Assembly (NCBI GenBank): GCA_024233005.1
Contig: JACKQE010000001.1
Coordinates: 1 to 64,000 of the forward strand
DNA: 64,000 bases
Source: Akkermansiaceae bacterium
Lineage (GTDB): Bacteria; Verrucomicrobiota; Verrucomicrobiia; Verrucomicrobiales; DEV007
Reading direction: 5' to 3'
In this document: positions 42,169 to 50,509 of the stretch, in pieces
Layout of the letters: each line of letters opens with the position of its first letter
Position numbering within the stretch: position 1 is the first letter of the stretch
Program-made: the position numbers and the translations under genes
Notes under the pieces: generated by a model
Database searches by the model: none
What the model was told of the DNA's origin: nothing
The model's input: the letters and a program-made list of their open reading frames with translations, nothing else

Positions 42169-43551
42169 TCACGCCGCCCCGGCCGCCGCGACGATGGCTT
42201 CGGCAATGTCCCGGGCCCGGTTGGCGATGTAGGCCTCGTCACGCCCTTCGACGAGAATCCGGGCGAGCGTTTCGGTGCCGGAATAGCGGACGAGGACCCG
42301 CCCCTGGCCATCGAGTTCGGCTTCGGTTTCCGCAATGAGTCGGCAGACCTCGGGCAGGCTGTCGATCGCCGGCTTGGTGGCAATGGGGACATTCACCAGG
42401 CATTGGGGGAACTTCGTCCAGAGCCGCCTCAGCTCGCTCAACTTCTGCCCACTGCGGCGCACCGCGGCGAGCAGATGGACCGCGGCGAGAATGCCGTCCC
42501 CGGTCGTGTTGTGGTCGCGGTAGATCAGGTGTCCGCTTTGCTCACCTCCGAAGTTGTGGTTGCCGGCGCGCATGGCTTCGATGACATGGCGGTCCCCCAC
42601 GGAGGTCCTCATCACGTGCACCCCTTTCTCCGCAAACCAGGCATCGAGCCCGAAATTGCTCATCACCGTGGCCACCACGGTGCGCCCCGCAAGTTCCCCC
42701 CGTTCCAGCAGATCCAGCCCACCAATGGCGAGACAATCGTCCCCGTCGAGCGGCACCCCGGTCTCATCACAGAGTACCACCCGGTCGGCATCGCCATCAT
42801 GGGCGATCCCGGCATCGGCATGGGTTTCAAGCACCAAAGCCGCGATCGTCTCCGGATGCGTCGCCCCGCAGTCCCGGTTGATGTTCAATCCGTCCGGCTG
42901 ATAATGAAAGGGCACCACTTCCGCCCCGAGGGCGCGCAGAATGGCTTCGCTGGTGTGGTAGGCGGCCCCGTTGGCGGCGTCGAGGGCGATTTTCATCCCC
43001 GCAAAAAGATCATCCTGATGGTCGACCGAAGCTTCCACGGAGTGAATGTAACGGTCCGCGCCATCGTCGGCGTTGGAGATGCGCCCCAGACGGAATGTCT
43101 CCGCCTGCGGGCCCGGCCCTTCCGCCATGGCGCGCTCAATCGCGGCCTCCAGCTCGTCGGGCAGCTTGTGGCCGTCGGGACCGAAGAATTTGACGCCGTT
43201 GTCCTCCGCGGGGTTGTGCGAGGCCGAAACCACAATGCCGAAAGCGGCACCCCGCTCGCGGGTCAGCAGAGCGATTGCTGGGGTCGGCAAGATGCCCTCG
43301 TTGACGACATCGACGCCCCGACTGGCCAGCCCCGCTGAGAGGGCCGCGACGATCATGTCGCCCGAGAGCCTGGTGTCGCGGCCAACCACGCAAGTGGGCC
43401 AGAGGTGCTCCTGAGCGCAGCGGGACGCGAGCACTGCCGCTGCCGCTTCCCCAAGACGGAGCATGCCTTCCGCGGTGAAGGGCCAGAGACCCGCACGGCC
43501 ACGGATGCCGTCAGTGCCAAAGAGTTTAGGGATCGTGGATTCCGGAGACAT
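42169..43551 (-). CDS. glmM: Phosphoglucosamine mutase
   Basis: 460 residues. Hallmarks are LFGTDGIRGRAG at the N-terminus, the phosphoserine loop IVVSASHNPAEDNGVKFF, metal loop GIAHDGDADRVVL, sugar-binding GGEQSGHLIYRDH and phosphate-binding RYSGTETLARI. It interconverts glucosamine-6-phosphate and glucosamine-1-phosphate, feeding UDP-GlcNAc for peptidoglycan and lipid A, which fits with the lpxC-fabZ gene elsewhere in the window. It lies 23 bases after the LolC-like gene and 18 before the bioD CTG. Confidence 0.95.
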   Translation of the reverse strand: MSPESTIPKLFGTDGIRGRAGLWPFTAEGMLRLGEAAAAVLASRCAQEHLWPTCVVGRDTRLSGDMIVAALSAGLASRGVDVVNEGILPTPAIALLTRERGAAFGIVVSASHNPAEDNGVKFFGPDGHKLPDELEAAIERAMAEGPGPQAETFRLGRISNADDGADRYIHSVEASVDHQDDLFAGMKIALDAANGAAYHTSEAILRALGAEVVPFHYQPDGLNINRDCGATHPETIAALVLETHADAGIAHDGDADRVVLCDETGVPLDGDDCLAIGGLDLLERGELAGRTVVATVMSNFGLDAWFAEKGVHVMRTSVGDRHVIEAMRAGNHNFGGEQSGHLIYRDHNTTGDGILAAVHLLAAVRRSGQKLSELRRLWTKFPQCLVNVPIATKPAIDSLPEVCRLIAETEAELDGQGRVLVRYSGTETLARILVEGRDEAYIANRARDIAEAIVAAAGAA

Positions 43552-43574
43552 GATAAATAAGGTGATGGACCGCC

Positions 43575-45065
43575 TCAGACAGAGCGCAGGGCTTTGGCGG
43601 GTTCCAATCGGGCGGCGAGGATGGAAGGCACCAGAGCAGCAATAAGACAGGCCACCACGGAGCCACCGGAAATCATCAGTAGGTCCCCCAGAGTGATTTT
43701 GGCGGGCAGTTCAAAGCCGTAGACATTCGGATCGAAGATCTGCACCCCGAAGTGGTCAGATATCCAGCCAACAATGTCATTGCGCAGCCAGATCAGCAGA
43801 GCCCCCAGTCCGAGACCGGTCAAAATGCCCATCGCAACGACGATGGCTCCTTGCGTCAGAAAAATGCCGCTGATCTGAGATCCACTCGCCCCGAGAGCCC
43901 TCAACATGCCGATCTCGGCGCGCTTCTGGTAGACCACGGTGATCATCGTGTTCATGATGCAGAAGCCGGCCACCAGCATGATCGTAAAAAGCACAAAATA
44001 CATTCCGGAACGCTCCATGGCGATCGCGTTGAGAAGGGCACTGTGGAGTTCCATCCACGTGGTGGCATGGCAGAACTCCGGGATCAGAGGCTGGATTTTC
44101 TCAACGAATTCTCGGGCCCGCATCCCGTCAGTGAGCGTGATCGCCAGGGCGTGGGCGTCCTTGTAGTCGAGGTTCCAGAGCTTTTGACCGACTTCGAGGT
44201 GGGTGAAAACAAGATTCTGATCGAACTCGTAATAGCCCGAATCAAAAATCCCGGTCACCACCAACTCCTTGGGCAGACTGCGTTCCGCCCCTCCCTTGAG
44301 CAATTCCTTGATCTCATTGATGTCATTAGATGCCTGGGCTTTGTCGATGCGGCTCAGGATGTCATTGGCATCCGCCGGGGAGTAGAGCCGCACCACGTCA
44401 CCGATCTCGATTCCCAGACTTTCGGCGAGCGCATCACCAACGAGGATGCTGTCGATGTCCAGGGTGAAGGATCCCCGAATTTCCTCCCAACCCTTCGCGG
44501 TTTTGACGATGTTGGGCGGCACCACCTGGCGAGCCCCGGCCTCCAGCGGCGGAGCGGGAGGTTCCGCAGGTTCGCCCGAACGCTGCAAAGGCGGGGGCGG
44601 GGGCTCCGGACTCGCCGCATCCGCCTCCCGCTCCACTTCCTTAAAAAAGGTAGGATCGGGGGCGGGACGATGGGCGATCTTTTTCTGCAGGCGCAGGTCG
44701 GCAGGCGATCCAGGAGTGGGCGGCTCGATGGCCCGCATGATGGGAGCAAGCCTCCGGTTGTCGAATTCGAAGACGACATGACCCGTGACCAAAGGGGTCA
44801 CCCACTCCACTTCCGGCATTGCCTTGATCTTGTCATAGGTGGGCGCGAAATCATTGAAGAGACCGTTGTTGTCGACCACGGTGTGAGGCTCGAAGCCCAG
44901 CAGGACCTCGGAAAATTTTGATCCGTATCCGGTGAACACCGCGATCACCACCATCAGGATCATGACCCCGAGAGTAACACCGAGAACGGAGATCACAGTG
45001 ATGACAGAAACAAAATTGGCCTGCGGCTTCAGGTAGCGCAGAGCGATGAAGGGGGAAAAACGCAT
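43575..45065 (-). CDS. LolC-like lipoprotein-releasing permease with Pro-rich insertion
   Basis: 496 residues. It starts MRFSPFIALRYLKPQANFVSVI, typical of LolC/LolE, has a first membrane helix at about residues 18-45 and three more after residue 370 (FVLFTIMLVAGFCIMNTMITVVYQKRAEIGMLRALGAS). The FtsX domain is complete. Residues of about 115-190 hold an insertion rich in Pro, Glu and Ala (EPPPPPLQ, EPPAPPLEAG) absent from E. coli LolC of about 400 residues. It would export lipoproteins from the inner membrane with a LolD ATPase that is not in this window. It is the first gene of a minus-strand run continuing to 36293. Confidence 0.86.
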   Translation of the reverse strand: MRFSPFIALRYLKPQANFVSVITVISVLGVTLGVMILMVVIAVFTGYGSKFSEVLLGFEPHTVVDNNGLFNDFAPTYDKIKAMPEVEWVTPLVTGHVVFEFDNRRLAPIMRAIEPPTPGSPADLRLQKKIAHRPAPDPTFFKEVEREADAASPEPPPPPLQRSGEPAEPPAPPLEAGARQVVPPNIVKTAKGWEEIRGSFTLDIDSILVGDALAESLGIEIGDVVRLYSPADANDILSRIDKAQASNDINEIKELLKGGAERSLPKELVVTGIFDSGYYEFDQNLVFTHLEVGQKLWNLDYKDAHALAITLTDGMRAREFVEKIQPLIPEFCHATTWMELHSALLNAIAMERSGMYFVLFTIMLVAGFCIMNTMITVVYQKRAEIGMLRALGASGSQISGIFLTQGAIVVAMGILTGLGLGALLIWLRNDIVGWISDHFGVQIFDPNVYGFELPAKITLGDLLMISGGSVVACLIAALVPSILAARLEPAKALRSV

Positions 45066-45194
45066 GCGAATGAGGTGGGGCCTTGGGCGCGATAACGTAA
45101 GGGAGATTGCGAAATCTGGTAGTTAAAAACGATTCCCTCAGCCCAATACCTGTGCTTCCATCGTTCTTTTCCGGGCCAATTACCCATCCACCGC

Positions 45195-45827
45195 ATGACC
45201 AGCGTTTCAAAACACCGCATCAAAGCCTGCATTCTCATGGGCGCCCCCGGCGCCGGCAAAGGAACACAGGGGGCCATCCTGGGCCGGATTCCCCGGTTCC
45301 ATCATTTCTCCATGGGCGATGCGTTCCGCGCTCTGGACACCCGCACCGAGATCGGGCAGGAGTTTGTCCGCTACTCCAGTTCCGGTCAATTGGTGCCCGA
45401 CGAGGTCACTGTCCGCTTTTTCATGTCCCAAGTGGCCTCGCGCATCGAAAGCCACCTTTTCAAGCCGGACATCGACATTCTGATCCTCGACGGCATCCCC
45501 CGGAACCGTCGCCAGGCGGCCCTCCTCGAGGCCCACCTCGATGTCGTCCAACTCTTTCACCTTTCCTGCCCCAACCGGGAAGAACTGGTCCGTCGCCTTC
45601 GCAAGCGCGCCCTCAAGGAGGGTCGTCTCGATGACGCCACAGAAACGGTGATCCGCAACCGGATCCTAACCTACGAAGCAGAGACCAAGGAACTCCTCGA
45701 GCACTATGCGGGCAGCCTCATCGCCGAAGTCAACGGGCTCCAACCCCCCGTGAAAGTGCTCTCCGATCTCATCCAGATTATTCTCCTCAATCCGTCCTGG
45801 AAAGACATGAGCCGTCAGATCGTCTAA
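45195..45827 (+). CDS. Adenylate kinase-like nucleoside monophosphate kinase
   Basis: 210 residues from ATG 45195. P-loop ILMGAPGAGKGTQGAI, NMP region FHHFSMGDAFRALD, the middle LILDGIPRNRRQAALLE, and RKRALKEGRLDDATETVIRNRI as a short lid. The zinc-binding or long lid of bacterial Adk is missing; the short-lid layout is as in eukaryotic AK1 or UMP-CMP kinases. It may be the adenylate kinase or a second kinase. Divergent from the LolC-like gene by 129 bases; no Shine-Dalgarno sequence. Confidence 0.85.
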   Translation: MTSVSKHRIKACILMGAPGAGKGTQGAILGRIPRFHHFSMGDAFRALDTRTEIGQEFVRYSSSGQLVPDEVTVRFFMSQVASRIESHLFKPDIDILILDGIPRNRRQAALLEAHLDVVQLFHLSCPNREELVRRLRKRALKEGRLDDATETVIRNRILTYEAETKELLEHYAGSLIAEVNGLQPPVKVLSDLIQIILLNPSWKDMSRQIV

Positions 45828-45886
45828 CTGCCCTTCCCTGTTCCCACCCGTTCCCCCTACCCTCCGCCCACCCAATTCCTCTCCGC

Positions 45887-47197
45887 ATGAAAACCACCTT
45901 CCGATTTCTCACCCCGCTCCTTCTCTTTTTGGTCTCCTCCGGCAGTAGTCGTGCCCAGTCACCAGCAGCTCCGGTCGGGGCGGCCATCCTGCCCCAGGGA
46001 TCGCGTCTGGCCATCATTGGAGACTCGATCACAGAGCAGAAACTTTACTCCAAATTCATGGAGACTTATCTTCTGGCCTGTGCCGGACGGACGGACCTGC
46101 GCGTTTTCCAATACGGCTGGAGTGGTGAAACCGCCGGGGGCTTTGCCAACCGCGCGGAGAACGACATCCTCGGGTTCAATCCCACCGTCGCGACCACCTG
46201 CTACGGCATGAATGATGGCGCTTACCGGCCGTTCGAAGCCGCCATCGGGAAGAACTACGAAACCACCATGCGGGCCGTTGTCGCCCATCTCCAGGCCGGC
46301 GGAGTCAAAACTGTGGTCCTCGGCACTCCCGGAGCCGTGGACACTCATTACTTTAAGGACAAAGGCAGCTTTCCGGCGGGTGAGTCGGCCAACGGCTACA
46401 ATGACAGCCTGGCCAGACTTGGCGAGATCGACCGCCGCCTTGCCGGGGAACTGGGCCAGCCCTTCGCCGACGTCCACGGTCCGATGATCGAGGCCATGGC
46501 CAAAGCCAAAGCCGCCCTGGGCGACGCTTTCGACGTCTGCGGCCGGGATGGTGTTCACCCCGGACCCAACGGTCACCTCATCATGGCCTACGCCCTGCTC
46601 AAAGGCCTCGGCCTCGACGGGGCCATCGGTTCGGTCACGATCGACATGAAAGGCCCGGCCACCCTCGGAAAGGAAACCGGTCACACCTTGACCGGCTCCG
46701 GGGCCGGCCAGGCCGACCTCGAGAGCACCCGCTATCCCTTTTGTTTCGACGCTGATCCGAAAAACTCCGCCAGCACGAGCAGCCTGCTGCCCTTTTTCTC
46801 CTTCAACCAGGATCTGAACCGCTTTGTCCTCCGCGTCACGAATCTCGACGCCGCCAAGGCCGCCGTGACCTGGGGTGCCGAGACCCACGAATTCACCCGC
46901 GAGCAGTTGGCCGCTGGCGTGAATCTCGCCGCCGCGTTCAGCCAAACTCCTTTTGAGACCGCTTTCAAAGAGGTCATGAATGCTGTCGCCGCCAAGCAAG
47001 CGTTCGAAACGGTGATGATCAAGGGGTTCATCACGAATTTCCGCGCCTTCAAAACCGAAATGGAGACGGATCCGGAGCTGGCCAAAGCCCTTCAAACCGC
47101 CCGGGAACGCCTCATGGCACGACAACAGCAGCTTGATGAGGCAGTGCGGACCCGGCTCGTGCCGGTGAAGCATACGCTCACGGTCAAAGCGTTGTGA
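45887..47197 (+). CDS. Secreted SGNH/GDSL hydrolase
   Basis: 436 residues. Signal peptide ends LVSSGSSRAQS. Block I is LAIIGDSITEQ, block III TTCYGMNDGAYRP, block V DGVHPGPNGHLIMAYALL, so the catalytic Ser, Gly/Asn and Asp-His are in place within the first 230 residues. The last 200 residues are a less defined region with a beta part (TGSGAGQADLESTRYPFCF) and a helical end. It is an esterase acting on an unknown ester, perhaps an acetylated glycan. It follows the nucleotide kinase by 59 bases but is probably independent. About 250 gene-free bases follow. Confidence 0.87.
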   Translation: MKTTFRFLTPLLLFLVSSGSSRAQSPAAPVGAAILPQGSRLAIIGDSITEQKLYSKFMETYLLACAGRTDLRVFQYGWSGETAGGFANRAENDILGFNPTVATTCYGMNDGAYRPFEAAIGKNYETTMRAVVAHLQAGGVKTVVLGTPGAVDTHYFKDKGSFPAGESANGYNDSLARLGEIDRRLAGELGQPFADVHGPMIEAMAKAKAALGDAFDVCGRDGVHPGPNGHLIMAYALLKGLGLDGAIGSVTIDMKGPATLGKETGHTLTGSGAGQADLESTRYPFCFDADPKNSASTSSLLPFFSFNQDLNRFVLRVTNLDAAKAAVTWGAETHEFTREQLAAGVNLAAAFSQTPFETAFKEVMNAVAAKQAFETVMIKGFITNFRAFKTEMETDPELAKALQTARERLMARQQQLDEAVRTRLVPVKHTLTVKAL

Positions 47198-47447
47198 CCG
47201 GGGCCACGCCCGCACCGGAGCCTCCTTTCGAAACCCGAAGTTCCAGAAACGCCGGGCGAGGTCGCCACGCCAGACACGCCCTCCCTGGGTGAAGCGATCT
47301 GCTTGGCTGTTGGGGGATTCCAAGTGGGAAAGGTTCCTCACCGTAAGGCCGATGCAGCCATTCTGCGGCGCCTTCCGTAGGAAGGTCAAGTTACTGGGCC
47401 GGCTTCATGAACAAAGGGAAACCGACAAATAACAAAGAAAGGGAAAG

Positions 47448-47520
47448 TGGCTCGGGACGGAATCGAACCGCCGACACGAGGATTTTCAATCCTCTGCTCT
47501 ACCGACTGAGCTACCGAGCC
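47448..47520 (-). tRNA. tRNA-Phe (GAA anticodon)
   Basis: On the minus strand the acceptor GGCTCGG (47514-47520) pairs with CCGAGCC (47449-47455). D arm TAGCTCAGTCGGTAGAGCA, anticodon loop TTGAAAA with GAA at 47485-47487, T arm GGTTCGATTCC. The 73-base gene ends in discriminator A followed by CTT, so CCA is not encoded, unlike the tRNA-Ser in this window. It is isolated, with no adjacent RNA gene. Confidence 0.95.
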
Positions 47521-47662
47521 AGAAGTCATGCCACGCTGAAGCGCGGATGGGAATGTCGATTGTAACAGCGGCACAGGCTTTCACAACCAAAATTTGCGGG
47601 ACGTGCCGAAATCATTTCCCAAGGCTGCGAAAATGCCCCCCAAACCTGACGGGGACTCCAAC

Positions 47663-48001
47663 TCAGGCCGCAAATCGTGAGAGAAGCAGAAGGGAAATCA
47701 ACCCCAATGCCATGCCAAGGCCTTCCACCCAGGAAAGGGTCTCCGAGAAAAAAAACAAGCCGATCAGACTGAGCAACAGGACATTGGTCACGGCAAAGGC
47801 GATGCCGATGGAGGCCAGCTTCATATGCTGCATGACATAAACCCAGCCGAAGGCAGCGGAACTGTAGACGATGAAACCCAAGACAAACCATTTGGTGGTG
47901 AACGGCTTCGGCTCTCCACTGGCAATTTTGAGCAGCCAATCCGCGACCGAAGCCAAGGAGGCCAGTCCGATGACGATCAGGAGTATCACGTAGCCTTTCA
48001 T
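47663..48001 (-). CDS. Small DMT-family membrane protein (SMR/EamA-like)
   Basis: 112 residues from ATG 48001 with four membrane helices. The SIGIAFAVTNVLLLSLIGLFFFSETLSWVEGLGMALGLISLLLL part resembles half-size drug/metabolite transporters; the typical SMR Glu in the first helix is not seen. Function unknown. It is divergent from the SCO-like gene by 123 bases and is 142 bases after the tRNA-Phe gene on the same strand. Confidence 0.8.
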   Translation of the reverse strand: MKGYVILLIVIGLASLASVADWLLKIASGEPKPFTTKWFVLGFIVYSSAAFGWVYVMQHMKLASIGIAFAVTNVLLLSLIGLFFFSETLSWVEGLGMALGLISLLLLSRFAA

Positions 48002-48124
48002 GATTGCGCCGGATCCATGAACATCCTGTTTAGGGCCAATCCGGCGCATTGTCCAGCCTTTGCGATGAGGAAGACCTTGTCGCAGCGCGGTTTCGGTCGC
48101 ATCTTGAAAGGGTCCTCTCCCTCC

Positions 48125-48823
48125 ATGACCTCAGTTCCCAACGAACCTTCCCGGCCCTCCCCCAAAGCGCTGGCGCTCTTCTGGGCCGTCATCGGTGGGA
48201 TCGTCCTCCTGATCCTTGCCGGCAGCTTCTGGCTGCGACACTCTCTGGCCGTAAGCTTTGAAGAGCCGCCGCCACCGGATCTCGGCAACCTGGAAGTGGA
48301 GTTGGAGGGCCTCGAGCGGACCGGACTTCCGGTGAACACAGCCACTCTGCATGGCAAGGTCCGGGTCTTCGCTCATCTTTACACCGTTTGCCCCCATGGC
48401 TGCGCGGCCGTCCTTGCGGAAATGGTGAAGCTAAATGAGCGGTTCCGCGGGAATCCCTACTTTCATCAGATCTCCATTGCGGTCATTCCGGAGAGGGATT
48501 CTCCGGAGCTTTTCAAAGCCCACGCGGAAGCTCTGGCAGTCCGGCCCACTGACCCGTGGTGGTTTCTCACCGGCAAACGGGAGGACATGGAGCAATTCAT
48601 GGTCGAGGGTCTGAAACTGGAACGGCCAAAACCCATCCCCCCAGAGGAGCGACTCAACCCGCTTGATCTCTACGAACACGACCTGCGTATTGTGCTCGTG
48701 GATCGCCGAGGGACCATCCGGGGTTATTATTCGGTGTTTGATCCGTCGGACGAACTCGCCAAGCTGATGCGGGAGAAATTACAGCGCGATGTCCAGCGTC
48801 TCCTCGAGAACCCCACTCTCTGA
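48125..48823 (+). CDS. SCO1/SenC-like copper chaperone, membrane-anchored
   Basis: 232 residues from ATG 48125. A membrane anchor lies at about residues 17-38. The thioredoxin-like SCO fold has the metal motif CPHGC (YTVCPHGCAAVLAEM), and a distal conserved His is expected in the C-terminal part (YEHDLRIVLVDRRG). SCO proteins deliver copper or reduce thiols for cytochrome oxidase assembly. The next gene, 15 bases downstream, encodes an exported heavy-metal-binding protein, so a copper-handling pair is likely. Confidence 0.86.
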   Translation: MTSVPNEPSRPSPKALALFWAVIGGIVLLILAGSFWLRHSLAVSFEEPPPPDLGNLEVELEGLERTGLPVNTATLHGKVRVFAHLYTVCPHGCAAVLAEMVKLNERFRGNPYFHQISIAVIPERDSPELFKAHAEALAVRPTDPWWFLTGKREDMEQFMVEGLKLERPKPIPPEERLNPLDLYEHDLRIVLVDRRGTIRGYYSVFDPSDELAKLMREKLQRDVQRLLENPTL

Positions 48824-48838
48824 AACCCAAAAGTGTTG

Positions 48839-49153
48839 ATGAAAACCGCCTACCTCCTCCTCCTGTCTTTGTTTCTTGCCATGACCCTTCCGGCAGGTGC
48901 CGCTGACGCGCCCACCTACATCTATCACGGTGAAGTCACCGGAGTGGTCTGCAGCGCCTGTTCCAAGAAGGTCAAAGGAGCTCTCAGCACTCTTCCCGGA
49001 GTGAAGAGTGTCAAAATCCTAGCCACCGACCTGCCTGGTCAGGCCAAGATCGAAATTGTCGCAACCTCACCCGATCTGAGCAAAGCCGCCGCGATCAAGG
49101 CGCTCGGGGAATCGGCTGAGTACTATCAGATCCGGAAGCTGAAGAAAGATTGA
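48839..49153 (+). CDS. Exported HMA-domain metal-binding protein
   Basis: 104 residues from ATG 48839. Signal peptide ends LPAGAADA. The remaining 70 residues form one HMA (MerP/CopZ-like) ferredoxin fold with the binding motif VVCSACSKKV and the usual LSTLPGVKSVKI strand. It should bind copper or another soft metal in the periplasm. The position directly after SCO supports a copper role in oxidase assembly, which is inference. A start at GTG 48833 is possible but would add only two residues. Confidence 0.88.
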   Translation: MKTAYLLLLSLFLAMTLPAGAADAPTYIYHGEVTGVVCSACSKKVKGALSTLPGVKSVKILATDLPGQAKIEIVATSPDLSKAAAIKALGESAEYYQIRKLKKD

Positions 49154-49182
49154 ACCGGAAAGGTGGCCGGCCCGAGCCTTCT

Positions 49183-49992
49183 TTATTTCGGAAAAAGCAG
49201 GGTCACCCCAAAGCGAAGCCCCCACTCTGGTCCGTTGCCGGGGCCTTCGGCATAGTAGCGTCCGCCAAGTTGGAACTGTACCGGAGCGCCGCCGATCTTG
49301 ACGAGTTGCGACAGCGCAAGGTTGACGGGGACAGTCCACTGCCCGTGTTCCCAGTCATAGGTTGACTCGAGGTTGAGGCCAACGGTGGTCTGGGAGGCTG
49401 AGGTGTAGGAGAGAAAAGGCTGCAAAAAGGTGGCGTTGACCTCGTCACGGGCGTCCTCCCCCGCATAGGACCAAAGATGGTTGGCGAGAATGCCATAGGT
49501 CCAGCCTTTCTCCTGCCGGAGTATCAAGGCCGTCGGTCCAGCCCCCCATTTTTCCCCACCCAACAGGTCATCAGTGGCGGTGGGAATCAAGAAGACCGGT
49601 CCCGCACCCCAAATCCAACCAGTGGCAGTGGGTGCCTTGGGGGAGAAAAAGAGACTTTGCACCGTATCGCTTAATCCGCTCTGACTGCCCCAGCCGATCA
49701 CGTCTTCCTGGTAAATATAGGGCAGAATGGTCCGTGAAATAAGGTTCCAATCATCATTCAATCCGATGGGGACCACTGGTTGGATGTTGAGTTTGTATTG
49801 GAATCCATCGCCTTCGGGACCACCACCCCAGTCAAAGTTACTTTGAAACGGGACGCTGATGAGAGCAGCCACGGGGTTCTGCAATTGTTTTGCCAGATCG
49901 GCGGCATCATCCTGGGCCGGAAGCTTCGGGACGTTCACCAGAGCCAGAGCCGTGCCGAGGATGAATGAACGACTCAAAAAGTATTTTTTCAT
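49183..49992 (-). CDS. Outer-membrane beta-barrel protein (transporter/neuromedin-U-type annotation)
   Basis: 269 residues. Signal peptide ends VPKLPAQD. The remainder alternates beta strands typical of small outer-membrane barrels: NFDWGGGPEGDGFQYKLNIQPVVP, WIWGAGPVFLIPTAT, WTYGILANHLWSYAG, VPVNLALSQLVKIGG and a final RFGVTLLFPK ending in a hydrophobic strand. Homologues are often annotated transporter or neuromedin U, by misleading transfer. It is convergent with the metal-binding gene, 29 bases away. Confidence 0.84.
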   Translation of the reverse strand: MKKYFLSRSFILGTALALVNVPKLPAQDDAADLAKQLQNPVAALISVPFQSNFDWGGGPEGDGFQYKLNIQPVVPIGLNDDWNLISRTILPYIYQEDVIGWGSQSGLSDTVQSLFFSPKAPTATGWIWGAGPVFLIPTATDDLLGGEKWGAGPTALILRQEKGWTYGILANHLWSYAGEDARDEVNATFLQPFLSYTSASQTTVGLNLESTYDWEHGQWTVPVNLALSQLVKIGGAPVQFQLGGRYYAEGPGNGPEWGLRFGVTLLFPK

Positions 49993-50208
49993 GCGGCAGA
50001 TCTTTCGATAGAGGTTCGAAGAGAATACTTACGTTCATTCCAGCAGAGGTCACCGTCGAAGAGGTCCACCCCTGAGCCTTCATTCTTCAAACCAAACCCA
50101 CTTCCAAGCAAGCAGGAAATACCGGAGGCCCCGGAAAAGGGACCCACTGCAGGAACGATTTGCAACCACCATCAGGCAGTTGGCAGGGTGTGTTCAACAG
50201 GGAACGAT

Positions 50209-50505
50209 TCACGCATGAATCAAGAAGGCCAAGAAGGTGAACGCCACCAGGGTGATGGCGGCCACCACCGCCCAAAACACTTTTCGCCAAGGCACTGGGG
50301 TCCCGGCAGCCCTCCGGCCAAATTCTTTGGCCACGAATTCGTCATAATGAAAATCCTCGTCCCCGGCCAAATCGAGGCCATCCAACTCGGGAGGCCGGAA
50401 CCACTGCCGCCCTTCGCGGCGAGCGCCGCATCCGGCACAGCCGCGGGCGTTGGGAGACACCTCCTCCCCGCAGTGTCCGCAGTGAAAATCATCGGGAGCT
50501 CTCAC
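50209..50505 (-). CDS. Zinc-ribbon membrane protein
   Basis: 98 residues. Two Cys pairs, FHCGHCGEEV and GCAGCGARRE, make a small zinc ribbon at residues 8-30. A basic-acidic linker follows and the C-terminal 25 residues are a membrane helix (KVFWAVVAAITLVAFTFLAFLI). Function unknown. It starts five bases after the PVC-type protein stop (50510), so the two are probably co-transcribed and the ribbon faces the cytoplasm. Confidence 0.75.
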   Translation of the reverse strand: MRAPDDFHCGHCGEEVSPNARGCAGCGARREGRQWFRPPELDGLDLAGDEDFHYDEFVAKEFGRRAAGTPVPWRKVFWAVVAAITLVAFTFLAFLIHA

Positions 50506-50509
50506 CGCC

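Noticed and set aside
45959..47389. 476-residue minus-strand open frame opposite the GDSL gene
   Set aside because: The plus strand has GDSIT and DGVHPG motifs and a signal peptide; the antisense has none.
47198..47447. Small RNA or riboswitch in the gap after the GDSL gene
   Set aside because: No stable hairpin with T run, no known aptamer pattern, only a few short GC-rich stretches.
50087..50290. 67-residue minus-strand open frame overlapping the zinc-ribbon gene
   Set aside because: Overlaps the zinc-ribbon 3' end in another frame and has no motif or start signal.
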